Shown: in pieces, positions 8,254 to 16,294 of the stretch | Layout of the letters: the number at the start of each line of letters is the position of its first letter | Numbering within the stretch: position 1 is the first letter of the stretch | Assembly: GCA_965200615.1 (NCBI GenBank) | Contig: OZ241377.1 | Span: 2,976,001-3,040,000, forward strand | Length of the DNA: 64,000 nt | From: Bin5 sp965200615 | GTDB taxonomy: Bacteria > Chloroflexota > Anaerolineae > Caldilineales > Caldilineaceae | Direction of reading: 5' to 3' | Made by a program: the position numbers and the translations under genes | Notes under the pieces: generated by a model | Databases searched by the model: none | What the model saw: the letters and a program-made list of their open reading frames with translations, nothing else | Told to the model about the DNA's origin: nothing

Positions 8254-8829
8254 TTATATACCATCGAATTCCATTTGGGTATGGATAGTGGTGCGCCAGT
8301 CTTCATATTGTGTCAGATTTCTGACGGCGATGTACACAATGATCGAGATGCTGGTATGCAAACTGAGGCATCTTTGAGTACCGACCTTGCTGACTTTGCC
8401 ACCAAAGTCAGGCCGTGGATAAACGCTGCCATACATCGGGATAACGATTTTCTTGTGGGCTAATTCTGAAACTCTGGCTGGAATGCCACTATGCTCATTC
8501 CCGAACACAATCAAGTCGTCATGGCAAAATTCAAAACCATTCACATCATTGGCTTCGTTTTCATCTGGAACGGCACAAACAATACGGCTGGGGTGCGATT
8601 GAACATATTCTAAGGCTGAGTCCTCTCTGCTGATAGACGAAAGGGCCGAGTAGTGTTCAATGGCAAAGCCCGAATACCTCGTTACGCTTTCAATCTTGTC
8701 GGTGAGCAAATGACGCGAGTCAAACACAACTAAATCAAGAAGGCCATTTCCAAGCATATATATGTCACGGATGGCAAAGCCCAGATTGAAGTCGAACATA
8801 ACGTCCCAGAGCAAAATCTTTAGATTCAT
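8254..8829 (-). CDS. Short SPOUT (TrmH/SpoU superfamily) RNA methyltransferase
   Basis: 191 residues. All three SPOUT motifs are present: NLGFAIR (Asn15, Arg21), the counterpart of NxGxxxR; IVFGNEHSGIP (residues 107-117), the cofactor-knot loop; and VIPMYG followed by LSLHTSISIIVYIA. Motif 3 is split by about 19 extra residues, and the usual SLN is SLH. Superfamily members 2'-O-methylate tRNA or rRNA; TsnR-type members protect ribosomes from thiopeptides. There is no N-terminal L30e-like RNA-binding domain. It is the last gene of a minus-strand operon, 3 bases after the MFS gene. RNA methylation is a family inference; the target is unknown. Confidence 0.72.
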   Translation of the reverse strand: MNLKILLWDVMFDFNLGFAIRDIYMLGNGLLDLVVFDSRHLLTDKIESVTRYSGFAIEHYSALSSISREDSALEYVQSHPSRIVCAVPDENEANDVNGFEFCHDDLIVFGNEHSGIPARVSELAHKKIVIPMYGSVYPRPDFGGKVSKVGTQRCLSLHTSISIIVYIAVRNLTQYEDWRTTIHTQMEFDGI

Positions 8830-8832
8830 GAG

Positions 8833-9978
8833 TTACTCCTTTAACGTGACCAGCGCAAACACTGGCAAAACTAATAGCAATCCCAACCCTATCCCCAACA
8901 TCATTGCGGACAGGTCGTGAGCACGAATCAGAAGCCCCATGCCGAATACATTCACAGACATGAAAACTCGATGCAACATGGATTCGATGGACAGTAATGT
9001 TGCAGGAGTGGGTGACCGACTCTCTTGTAGAATCAGGATTCGCAAGGTTGGGCTCAGGTAGCCAGTCAATGCCTGAGTGATGATCGGAAAGACGATTCCG
9101 GGGCTTGATTTCACGACACTCATCAGAATGGCGACTATGCCGATCAGAATCCCCAGGGTCGTGATTGCCTTCTTGTAACCAAAGACTTCATTCACCTTCT
9201 TTGCGATGCCAGCACCGATAGACGAGGCGAGAAAAGCGATGGCAAATATCGTTCCGAAAAACTCCACATTGATTCCAATTGATTCAAGATAGAATTGATA
9301 ACTCCAGTAGATCGATGAAAGGGAAGCAAGGGAAAAGGCAGCAAACACAAGCAACAGAAGTAACGAACGGTTGGCTTGGAGTTGAATGACTGTCTTTTGG
9401 AAAGTGAGTTTGAAACGTTCTTTACGTCTTTCCTTTACCGGATAATCCGGCGACGACTTGGCCAAACAGGCAGCCCCAAAAAGAGCGGCAAGAGCCGTCA
9501 GCACAAATGGGAGGCGAGAATCCCATACATACAGAATGCTTCCCGCAACACTGCTGAGGAACAAACCTGCGTACTTGACGCTTGTCGATACTCCTTCCAG
9601 GTTTTCATAAAGTTTGTTTTCGGGAAACAACGCTAACAGGTAGGCTGAATCTGTTCCAGATTGCAGGCTTATGGCTGTGGCTAAAGCGATCTGACCAACG
9701 GCGAAAATGCCAAAAGAGGTGGAAATACCAAGGAGAATGGCCGCAATGGCCGACAAAAGCGATCCCACGATCAGTGTGTATTTCAGTCCAAGACTGTCGG
9801 CAATGAGGCCGGTAGGCACCTCTGTTGCAAATACAGTTATGCCATATATGCCAACCAGGACAAGAACTAAAGCAGGGCTATTGATCTTTCTTTCTATATG
9901 CAAAACCAGTATCGGTACGAAAAAAGCAGCATTAGAGAAAAACCTGTACGCAATATACACGAACTGCCGATGGGTCAT
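8833..9978 (-). CDS. MFS transporter
   Basis: 381 residues with 10-12 hydrophobic segments in two halves and a charged central loop (SSPDYPVKERRKERFKLTF, near residues 185-205). The loop after TM2 reads TGLIADSLGLKYTLIVGS, an MFS motif A variant (GxxxDRxGRR-like). No signal for substrate type is visible; drug or metabolite efflux is the usual role of such short 12-TM members. It begins 4 bases after the radical SAM stop and ends 3 bases before the SPOUT gene, so the three are surely co-transcribed. Confidence 0.88.
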   Translation of the reverse strand: MTHRQFVYIAYRFFSNAAFFVPILVLHIERKINSPALVLVLVGIYGITVFATEVPTGLIADSLGLKYTLIVGSLLSAIAAILLGISTSFGIFAVGQIALATAISLQSGTDSAYLLALFPENKLYENLEGVSTSVKYAGLFLSSVAGSILYVWDSRLPFVLTALAALFGAACLAKSSPDYPVKERRKERFKLTFQKTVIQLQANRSLLLLLVFAAFSLASLSSIYWSYQFYLESIGINVEFFGTIFAIAFLASSIGAGIAKKVNEVFGYKKAITTLGILIGIVAILMSVVKSSPGIVFPIITQALTGYLSPTLRILILQESRSPTPATLLSIESMLHRVFMSVNVFGMGLLIRAHDLSAMMLGIGLGLLLVLPVFALVTLKE

Positions 9979-9982
9979 GTGA

Positions 9983-11077
9983 TCAACACCCTAATGGAAA
10001 CAACGAACGGTTGCTCCCCCCTGGGATTGCCCTACCGTAGAGATCAAGCATAAACGCACGTATGTCGATAAGTTGTTGAAGCCTTTCATGTAACTCGGAG
10101 TGATAGTACAGACTGGTGTGTTCAAAGTTGTAAGGGGTAAAGGCAAAGACCTGCGGGACAGCAACGCCCCTGAGACGTTTGAATTGCTCCTTGACGGTTT
10201 GAATGGGGTCGATCCCAGCAATATAGTAATAATACACGTTTTGGATGCCAAAGATGCGATTTGCGATTCGAAGAACTTCTTCCACTTCGCCCATGCTTCT
10301 TTTTCCCTTCACAGGCATCAGTTCTTGGCGTCGTGAAAAATGCTCGACTGTGTAAACGAAATCAATGTGGGAAGCGGAGCGACTCAGCAAGATCATGTCG
10401 CTCTCGTTTTCAATTTGGTGCCCGGCATAATAGATACTTCCCTCGAATTTGGAACTCTTCAGCAGTTCACCAAGTTCAACCAAATATGAGACTGCGCTCA
10501 TATTTATGGGAAAATCACCGGAAAGAATAGCCACCTCCGTCAGGTGTCTTAAATCATGATTCTTGTCAACCACACTGGGATCGTCCAAGAGATATGAAAC
10601 CAACTCCTTTGGCGAAATTACTTCCTGCGGTAGAAGCCGAATAGCGTTCATGTCAATAGAAACACCTCCTTGGGTCGGAGTATTGTCTGGCTGAAACTTA
10701 GTTGCCTCAGCCTTCTGACTTGATGTGGAGGCAATATGATTCTGGTATGTTCGTGCGCACCATTTGCATCTAGCGTAGCAGTTGCGGAATGGGTTGACAA
10801 CAAGACGTGTGTAACGATTTGTTCGATCAGAACGCAGGTAATGACTGTATGCGGGTCCGATGTATTGTTTGTAAATGAAGGGCGATAGAGAGATGCCTGT
10901 CCGATAATTTGCAACCCAAACATGACCATTCACATCTACCCTGTAAGGAGAAGTTGTAGAATAGAAAAGGGCAATTCGTCTAGCGTCGTCATCAAAATGT
11001 GCTGGTGTTTCGCTGCTTGTCAGAAAGCAGTCAACACCCTTTATGACGCCATCTTTTCGAGGGGAAGATTTAGCCAA
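9983..11077 (-). CDS. Radical SAM enzyme of unrecognised subfamily
   Basis: 364 residues. NPFRNCYARCKWCARTYQ gives the CxxxCxxC cluster (Cys100, Cys104, Cys107) that binds the 4Fe-4S centre and S-adenosylmethionine. About 95 residues precede the cluster, an unusual N-terminal extension; barrel strands follow (EVAILSGDFPINMSA, IYYAGHQIENESD, YYYYIAGIDPIQTVKEQF). The C-terminus has no extra cysteine-rich SPASM domain; one Cys is the last residue. The start is TTG at 11077, because a stop lies two codons upstream and no other early start exists; it overlaps the 49-residue ORF by 37 bases, suggesting coupling. Reaction unknown: peptide maturation, RNA modification and small-molecule chemistry are all possible. 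Confidence 0.85.
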   Translation of the reverse strand: MAKSSPRKDGVIKGVDCFLTSSETPAHFDDDARRIALFYSTTSPYRVDVNGHVWVANYRTGISLSPFIYKQYIGPAYSHYLRSDRTNRYTRLVVNPFRNCYARCKWCARTYQNHIASTSSQKAEATKFQPDNTPTQGGVSIDMNAIRLLPQEVISPKELVSYLLDDPSVVDKNHDLRHLTEVAILSGDFPINMSAVSYLVELGELLKSSKFEGSIYYAGHQIENESDMILLSRSASHIDFVYTVEHFSRRQELMPVKGKRSMGEVEEVLRIANRIFGIQNVYYYYIAGIDPIQTVKEQFKRLRGVAVPQVFAFTPYNFEHTSLYYHSELHERLQQLIDIRAFMLDLYGRAIPGGSNRSLFPLGC

Positions 11078-11190
11078 TAATCGTCAGGTGAAATACCGTA
11101 GATGAATAAGGCTAGTCTATCAAAAACATCAGGATGGTTCGCGTTTTCTTCAACGAATTGAGAGCGAATTCTTAGTAACTGATCCAGCAT
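11041..11190 (-). CDS. Small ORF (49 residues) overlapping the radical SAM start
   Basis: Reading on the minus strand from the ATG at 11190 gives MLDQLLRIRSQFVEENANHP and 29 further residues ending LPLEKMAS before TAA at 11041-11043. It starts 24 bases after the 103-residue gene and overlaps the radical SAM gene by 37 bases in another frame. It is acidic, with aromatic residues near the middle (FIYGISPDDYWLNL) and no leader or membrane segment. It may be a real small protein coupled to the enzyme, possibly its substrate or partner, or a chance ORF. No homology recognised. Confidence 0.45.
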   Translation of the reverse strand: MLDQLLRIRSQFVEENANHPDVFDRLALFIYGISPDDYWLNLPLEKMAS

Positions 11191-11214
11191 TTTTGAGTCT
11201 CGCAAGTCTACCCG

Positions 11215-11526
11215 TTAGATTGTAGGCAACGGTTGCCAGCACTGGTATGCAACGCAAGCCGTCAGATCCTGTACGATAGGGGGAGGGGTAAAGCTAAACA
11301 GATATTGACAGCATACCCCTTCTTCAATTGCATCCAGAAGGTCTGCGCGACATCCTTGAATGGCATCGTCAACGCTTGGAACTGGAGAGGAAACGTGTCG
11401 AGTTGCAAGAGAGGTTTTGCCAGACATATCTAGTCTATGGAAGCAAAATACTACATTCGATATTTCGCCCTCTTCTGTAAAGTTGATATGTAAGACTGAA
11501 ACCGCTTTCCCCGTTTGTGTTGCCAT
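11215..11526 (-). CDS. Hypothetical protein, first gene of the radical SAM operon
   Basis: 103 residues, not recognised. AAAGGGAG precedes the ATG at 11526. The N-terminal part alternates short strands (VSVLHINFTEEGEISNVVF), the middle is a helix (SVDDAIQGCRADLLDAIEEG), and the C-terminus is hydrophobic and Cys-containing (CCQYLF, CVAYQCW, 6 Cys in all). No signal peptide. By position it heads the operon 103-aa, 49-aa, radical SAM, MFS, SPOUT. Could be a modified peptide precursor, a partner domain or unrelated. Confidence 0.55.
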   Translation of the reverse strand: MATQTGKAVSVLHINFTEEGEISNVVFCFHRLDMSGKTSLATRHVSSPVPSVDDAIQGCRADLLDAIEEGVCCQYLFSFTPPPIVQDLTACVAYQCWQPLPTI

Positions 11527-11681
11527 GCCTGACTCCCTTTGGAATTAACTAAATGGCATATGGATTCCCACCCACCTTTAGCTTAACCCCTCTATCTGTT
11601 TAACGCAAGCACGACAAATCAAGTATTTTTGACACAGAAGCATTTGTCTTGAAACCTTGTCAACAGGTATATTAAGTCCCG

Positions 11682-12661
11682 ATGCAGAAGGGCCAACTGT
11701 TGCATCTGGATGATTACTTCGGCAGCAGTTACCTTGAGGACTTTTATCCCGCCATCGTCAATGCCCACCTCATGGACGGGCAGCTGTTCGGCCTGCCCAA
11801 GTATGTGTCGACAGTGGTGATGGCCTATAACAAAAGCATTCTGGATGAGGCCGGAGTCGATCATCCCGACGGTAGTTGGAACTGGGACGATTACCTGGCG
11901 GCGTTTGAGGCAACGACCAGGCGTGACGACGATGACAACATTGTCCAGTGGGGAAACTACGTAGCCCAGCAGTTTCTGCAACACTACGTCTGGATGAACG
12001 GCGGCGAGTGGATGAACAGTGAAGTCTTCGGCACGAATGCCTCCTGAACGGCGAAAAGGCCTTGGAGGGGCTCAGGTTCAACCACAGCCAGATTTACGGG
12101 GACAGTCCGGTGGCGCCGGTAGCCGGCTCGATTCCTGAAGTCGGCTGGTGGAACGTCTTTTCGACGGGTAAGGTGGCGTTCATGGAGTCTCACAGTTGGA
12201 CTGTCACCAATTATATTCGTGAGAACGACTTTGAGTGGGACTTCATTGATCTGCCCACAGCTCGAGACGGCACCAGGGCGGGCCTCACTTTTGCGAACGG
12301 CTATGCTATTGCCAAGAAGACAAAAGAGGTGGACGCGTCAGTGCAGCTGGCGACGTTCCTCACTTCACCCGAGGCTCAAAGGGTGATGGCGTTGAGCATT
12401 GTGGGCTTGCAGCCGTCGCGGCGCAGCGTGGCCGGCACAGCCTGGGACAATGAGTCCATGGGCGCGGTCGAAGGCTATGATGTGGCCTCCTTCTTCCGCA
12501 TCATGGACCATGCGCGGCTGAATCCAGCGTTCCAGGAGAATGAAAAGGTCAATTCTGAGGCTTTCGGTCCGATCTGGGACCAGATCTGGGTCACCGGTGA
12601 AATCGGTCTCGAAGAAGGTGTCAATCTGATCGTGGAGCGTATCGACGAAATTTTCGCCTGA
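11682..12661 (+). pseudogene. 3' part of the second SBP copy, with a further frameshift
   Basis: From 11682 the protein again matches the intact SBP next door (MQKGQLLHLDDYF against LMLKGQFLQLDDYF). At 12037/12038 one base is missing (ACG AA-TGC CTC), so the first frame stops at 12047. The second frame then carries the rest (NHSQIYGDSPVAPVAGSIPEV to the end EGVNLIVERIDEIFA), perfectly collinear with the intact copy. Inserted island plus independent frameshift show that this copy is dead. The permease gene begins 259 bases later; that gap (12662-12920) holds no gene I can see. Confidence 0.9.
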
Positions 12662-12920
12662 TTGAACGGGGACAAGCAAGATAAAGCTGTTTGGTGTCGA
12701 TAGAGTTAAGACGCCTGGGTCTTGTACCAGGATTGGGGCAGGCCGACCTGTTTCAACTCGCGTACTTATTGCAGAGAACCGCGATGGAAGACGCGTTGGC
12801 CTTGCCCAGCACAACATCCGGACATCAGCGGCCTGAACCTGATGGACTGCACTTTGAGTTTCGCCGACGGCTAAGGATTCGGGGGCACGGCGGAATTCAG
12901 AACTGGACGATATCTTTAAC

Positions 12921-13901
12921 ATGAGCGCCCAAGCGCAGGGCGACCGAACCGCCTTGATTGGCCGGCTTACATCAAGTGTGTGGTCGCGACGTACGTTACG
13001 TCAGAGGGAAGAGCTAATTGCCTATCTCCTGGTCTCTCCGTGGGTGATTGGATTCCTGGCGTTCATTCTCGGCCCTATGCTGACTTCCCTGGGCCTGAGC
13101 TTTACTGAGACGGACCTGTTCACGCTCGAGTTTGTGGGGTTCGAGAACTACACCAAGCTCCTCTCCTTTGACACGACGCGAACGCTTTTCTGGACAACGC
13201 TCTACAACACGGCCTATTACGTCTTCCTCAGCATTCCTCTTACGATCAGCGTTGGGTTTTTCATCGCCATTCTGCTCAACCAGAACATCTCCGGGCAGCC
13301 CACATACCGGGTCGTTTACTATCTGCCTGCAGTTATTCCCGGCATCGCCACTTCGCTGCTGTGGCTGTGGCTGTTTCAGCCGGAGTTCGGGCTGATCAAC
13401 TGGGCGCTGTCACTGGTCGGAGTCGAGGGGCCGCGCTGGCTGTTCGACAGGAGTACGGCCAAGCTGGCCCTGGTGATTATGAGCGTCTGGGGCTCGGGCT
13501 CCAATATGCTCATCTTCCTGGCTGGGCTGCAGGGCATCCCCACCGAACTGTACGAAGCCGCTACCATTGACGGGGCCGGCATCTGGCGACGTTTTCGCAG
13601 CATAACTATCCCTATGATCAGCCCGACACTGTTCTTCGTCGTGGTTACGCAGATCATCTGGTCTTCGCAGGTATTTACTAACGTCTACGTTATGACCGAG
13701 GGCAAAGGGGGACCGGTCAATGCCACTTTGATGATGGTCCTGTACCTGTACCAGGTCGCTTTTCGGCAATATCGTATGGGGTACGCCAGCGCTTATGCCT
13801 GGATCTTCTTCCTGATCCTACTTGTCTTCACGCTCTTGCTCTTCCGATCGTCCAAGGCGTGGGTCTACTACGAGACGGAGATCGGAGGGCAGAGGTCATG
13901 A
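12921..13901 (+). CDS. Sugar ABC transporter permease (MalF/UgpA type)
   Basis: 326 residues with about six membrane segments after a cytoplasmic N-terminus of 40 residues. The EAA loop that contacts the ATPase is ELYEAATIDGAGIWRRFRSI near residue 210. The first segment starts LVSPWVIGFLAFILGPML, typical of the MalF branch. It forms a heterodimer with the product of the next gene, overlapping it by 4 bases (ATGA). The intact SBP at 4936 most likely feeds this pair; no ATPase gene is nearby, so a shared MsmK-type ATPase elsewhere is needed. Confidence 0.93.
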   Translation: MSAQAQGDRTALIGRLTSSVWSRRTLRQREELIAYLLVSPWVIGFLAFILGPMLTSLGLSFTETDLFTLEFVGFENYTKLLSFDTTRTLFWTTLYNTAYYVFLSIPLTISVGFFIAILLNQNISGQPTYRVVYYLPAVIPGIATSLLWLWLFQPEFGLINWALSLVGVEGPRWLFDRSTAKLALVIMSVWGSGSNMLIFLAGLQGIPTELYEAATIDGAGIWRRFRSITIPMISPTLFFVVVTQIIWSSQVFTNVYVMTEGKGGPVNATLMMVLYLYQVAFRQYRMGYASAYAWIFFLILLVFTLLLFRSSKAWVYYETEIGGQRS

Positions 13902-14776
13902 GCGGCGCGGTAGTCGGAATCGGCCCTTCGCGTGCGAGCGTAAGTCGAAGCCGGAGAACTCAGTCAGTCCTCATCCACGCGATACTCATCGCCGGAGGGA
14001 TCATTGTTATGATTCCGCTGGCCTGGATGCTCTCCACATCGCTCAAGCCGCCACACCAGATTACAAAGTTCCCGCCGATATGGATTCCGGACCCGTTTGT
14101 GTGGTCGAACTATATTCGGGCGGTAACCATCTTCCCCGTATCGTTCCTGGTGTTTGTCCGCAACTCGATGTACATGAGTCTCATGATCACGCTGGGGACG
14201 GTTCTTTCCAACGCCGTTGTCGCCTTTGCCTTCGCCCGATTGAGTTTTCGAGGAAGCCGTGTCCTCTTCATCATCGTGTTGAGTACGATGATGTTGCCCC
14301 AGCAGGTAACGATGATCCCGATGTTCATTCTGTTTTCCAAGTTTGGTTGGATCAACACGTACAACCCGTTGATCGTTCCTCATTTTTTTGCAAACGCCTA
14401 CTTCGTCTTTCTGCTGCGTCAGTTCTATACAACGATCCCGCGTGAACTGGATGATGCGGCAAGGATTGACGGCTGCAGCGTCATTGGACTGTTCTTGCGT
14501 ATCCTGCTGCCGTTGAGTAAGCCTGCCCTGGGCATCACCGCCATATTTGCGTTTACCTGGTCGTGGAACGAGTTCCTGGGGCCACTGATCTATCTGAGTC
14601 GGATGGAAACCTTCCCACTGGCAATCGCGCTCTCGTTTCTGCGAGCAACGCACGGCGTGTTGTGGTCTGAACTGATGGTCGTTTCCTTCATCGCGATGCT
14701 GCCGCCGGTAGTTCTCTTCTTCGTTGCACAGAAGCACTACATACAGGGCATTGTGATAACGGGCGTAAAAGGATAG
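13898..14776 (+). CDS. Sugar ABC transporter permease (MalG/UgpE type)
   Basis: 292 residues from the ATG at 13898, within the ATGA overlap with the preceding permease; an upstream start at 13859 would intrude deep into that gene. Six membrane segments, with the EAA loop ELDDAARIDGCSVIGLFLRI near residue 190 and the C-terminal QKHYIQGIVITGVKG, the usual MalG-branch ending. Works with the 12921 permease. A glycosidase-like gene follows 48 bases later in the same operon. Confidence 0.93.
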   Translation: MSGAVVGIGPSRASVSRSRRTQSVLIHAILIAGGIIVMIPLAWMLSTSLKPPHQITKFPPIWIPDPFVWSNYIRAVTIFPVSFLVFVRNSMYMSLMITLGTVLSNAVVAFAFARLSFRGSRVLFIIVLSTMMLPQQVTMIPMFILFSKFGWINTYNPLIVPHFFANAYFVFLLRQFYTTIPRELDDAARIDGCSVIGLFLRILLPLSKPALGITAIFAFTWSWNEFLGPLIYLSRMETFPLAIALSFLRATHGVLWSELMVVSFIAMLPPVVLFFVAQKHYIQGIVITGVKG

Positions 14777-14824
14777 CCCTGCAGTCCTTCAACTCATACA
14801 ACTCCGACCGGAAAGGAACCGAAA

Positions 14825-16294
14825 ATGATCTTCAAACCCAGCATTGTCGCGCGCATGTGGGACACCTGGCTCTACTACCACGGGGGCAAACATTACCTCT
14901 ACTATCTACACAATTCACGTGCTGACGTACGCTGGGACGGTATGAGCGTGGCCGTATCAGATGACGGCGTCCATTTTGACGACCACGGCCCAATTATCCA
15001 CAAGGCGGATGACGCGGTCTGGTTGGGCACCGGCATGGTCTGGCGCGCGGGCGATAAGTTCATGCTCAACTTTTCCGAAGAGCGAGCCGGCATCCAGGAG
15101 ATCTTTTTCGCCGAATCCGATGACCTGTTGCACTGGACGCGCCTGCCGGACGAGGAGTACATCTGCCGGGCCGATTCACGCTGGTACCACGACGCCCCAA
15201 CCTTCACCAGACCGCGCTGGGACTGCATCTGGGCGCTGCCGCGCGAGGAGGGAGAGGGTTATATCGGCTTCCTGACGGCGGTGGCGCGGCACGGTCCCGC
15301 CGGGTTATGCGGGACGGCCGGCTGCGTCGTCTCCGATGATGGCCGGCACTTTCGCGCCGCGCCGCCGGTGATCGAGACCGGGGTGTGGGGGGACCGCGTC
15401 GAGGTCGGCGCGGTCGAGAAGTTCGGCGACCGGCATTACATGCTCCTGGGCGTAGGCGCCGCGCCGCTGGGGGCACGCCAGCGTTCGCGGCTGTCCGCGG
15501 GCGAGGGGGGCATGTTCGTGCTGAATTCGGAAAGCCAGGAGGGACCTTACGTACTGGATCCCGGGCAGGCCCCGTTTCTTGGCAGCAGCCCCGTACTCTA
15601 CACATACTTTGCTCGCTTTTACCGCTGCGGGGACGAACTGTTGCTCAATCACCACACGGTTCCGCGCAGTGGGCACGCCGGCCCAGAGGCCATCTACTTC
15701 TCGCCATTGAAATCGGTGCAGCGCGACGAGGCCGGCATCCTGAGTCTGCACTGGTGGACGGGCAACGAGGCGCTGAAGGGAAGAGAACTGCCTGTCGTCC
15801 TGGAAGGAAGCCAACTGTACGCTCTGCAGGAGGACGCATGTTCCCTGGAGGCCGTGCAGGCGCGGCTTAGCACGGTAACAGGGGGCCTGGCCATCCTGCC
15901 GGCGAAGTATGACACTGCGCGCGGTGTCGTACTGGAGGCGGAGGTGACGGTGCACGCTTCCGATGCCGCGATTTCCGGGGCGGGCTTGTTTGTAGAAGGG
16001 GAGACGGTCAGCGAAGGCACATTGGTGTTCGCGCAGAGCGACGGACGCGTGGCGGTCGGCCGCTACGACGGCTATTCATTCAAGATGGAGGATGCCAAGC
16101 CGCACGTATTCACACCCGACGAACCGGTGCGCTGGCGGCTCCTGCTGCGCGATGCGCACGTGGAACTCTACATTGACGACGAGCACATCCAGTGCTACAC
16201 CATGGACCACCAACCAGGTGGGCGTCTTGGCTTTGCGGTCGAGGCGGGCAGCGCGACGGTCAGCAACGTGCAGGCTTGGGAGCTGTCCCTCTGA
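14825..16294 (+). CDS. Beta-propeller glycosidase-like protein (GH32/GH43/GH130-type fold)
   Basis: 489 residues, AAAGGAACC before the ATG. The first 300 residues look like a five-bladed propeller: DTWLYYHGGKHYLYYLHN, SVAVSDDGVHFDDHGP, FFAESDDLLHWTRLP, DAPTFTRPRW and VVSDDGRHFRAAPP are repeating blade motifs. The C-terminal 150 residues (ARGVVLEAEVTVHASDAAI to the end) resemble a concanavalin-type beta-sandwich. There is no signal peptide, so it should act on imported oligosaccharides in the cytoplasm. It is the last gene of the ABC operon. The catalytic acids cannot be assigned with confidence, so phosphorylase and hydrolase remain alternatives. Its 3' end abuts a decayed gene on the other strand. 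Confidence 0.75.
   Translation: MIFKPSIVARMWDTWLYYHGGKHYLYYLHNSRADVRWDGMSVAVSDDGVHFDDHGPIIHKADDAVWLGTGMVWRAGDKFMLNFSEERAGIQEIFFAESDDLLHWTRLPDEEYICRADSRWYHDAPTFTRPRWDCIWALPREEGEGYIGFLTAVARHGPAGLCGTAGCVVSDDGRHFRAAPPVIETGVWGDRVEVGAVEKFGDRHYMLLGVGAAPLGARQRSRLSAGEGGMFVLNSESQEGPYVLDPGQAPFLGSSPVLYTYFARFYRCGDELLLNHHTVPRSGHAGPEAIYFSPLKSVQRDEAGILSLHWWTGNEALKGRELPVVLEGSQLYALQEDACSLEAVQARLSTVTGGLAILPAKYDTARGVVLEAEVTVHASDAAISGAGLFVEGETVSEGTLVFAQSDGRVAVGRYDGYSFKMEDAKPHVFTPDEPVRWRLLLRDAHVELYIDDEHIQCYTMDHQPGGRLGFAVEAGSATVSNVQAWELSL

Larger units (their letters stand above)
6766..11681. mobile_element. AT-rich accessory island inserted in an SBP gene
   Basis: About 4.9 kb separates the two halves of one SBP gene. 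It differs from the flanks in strand (mostly minus), in base composition (visibly AT-richer; one 60-base line sampled at 10501 is 40% G+C) and in gene content: an 82-residue coiled-coil/membrane protein, an IS1595-like protein, a SPOUT methyltransferase, an MFS transporter, a radical SAM enzyme and two small unknown proteins. The target also lost about 117 bases. I found no terminal inverted repeats, no target duplication, no tRNA and no integrase, so the mode of arrival is open. Insertion and horizontal origin are inferred from gene structure and composition. Confidence 0.75.
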
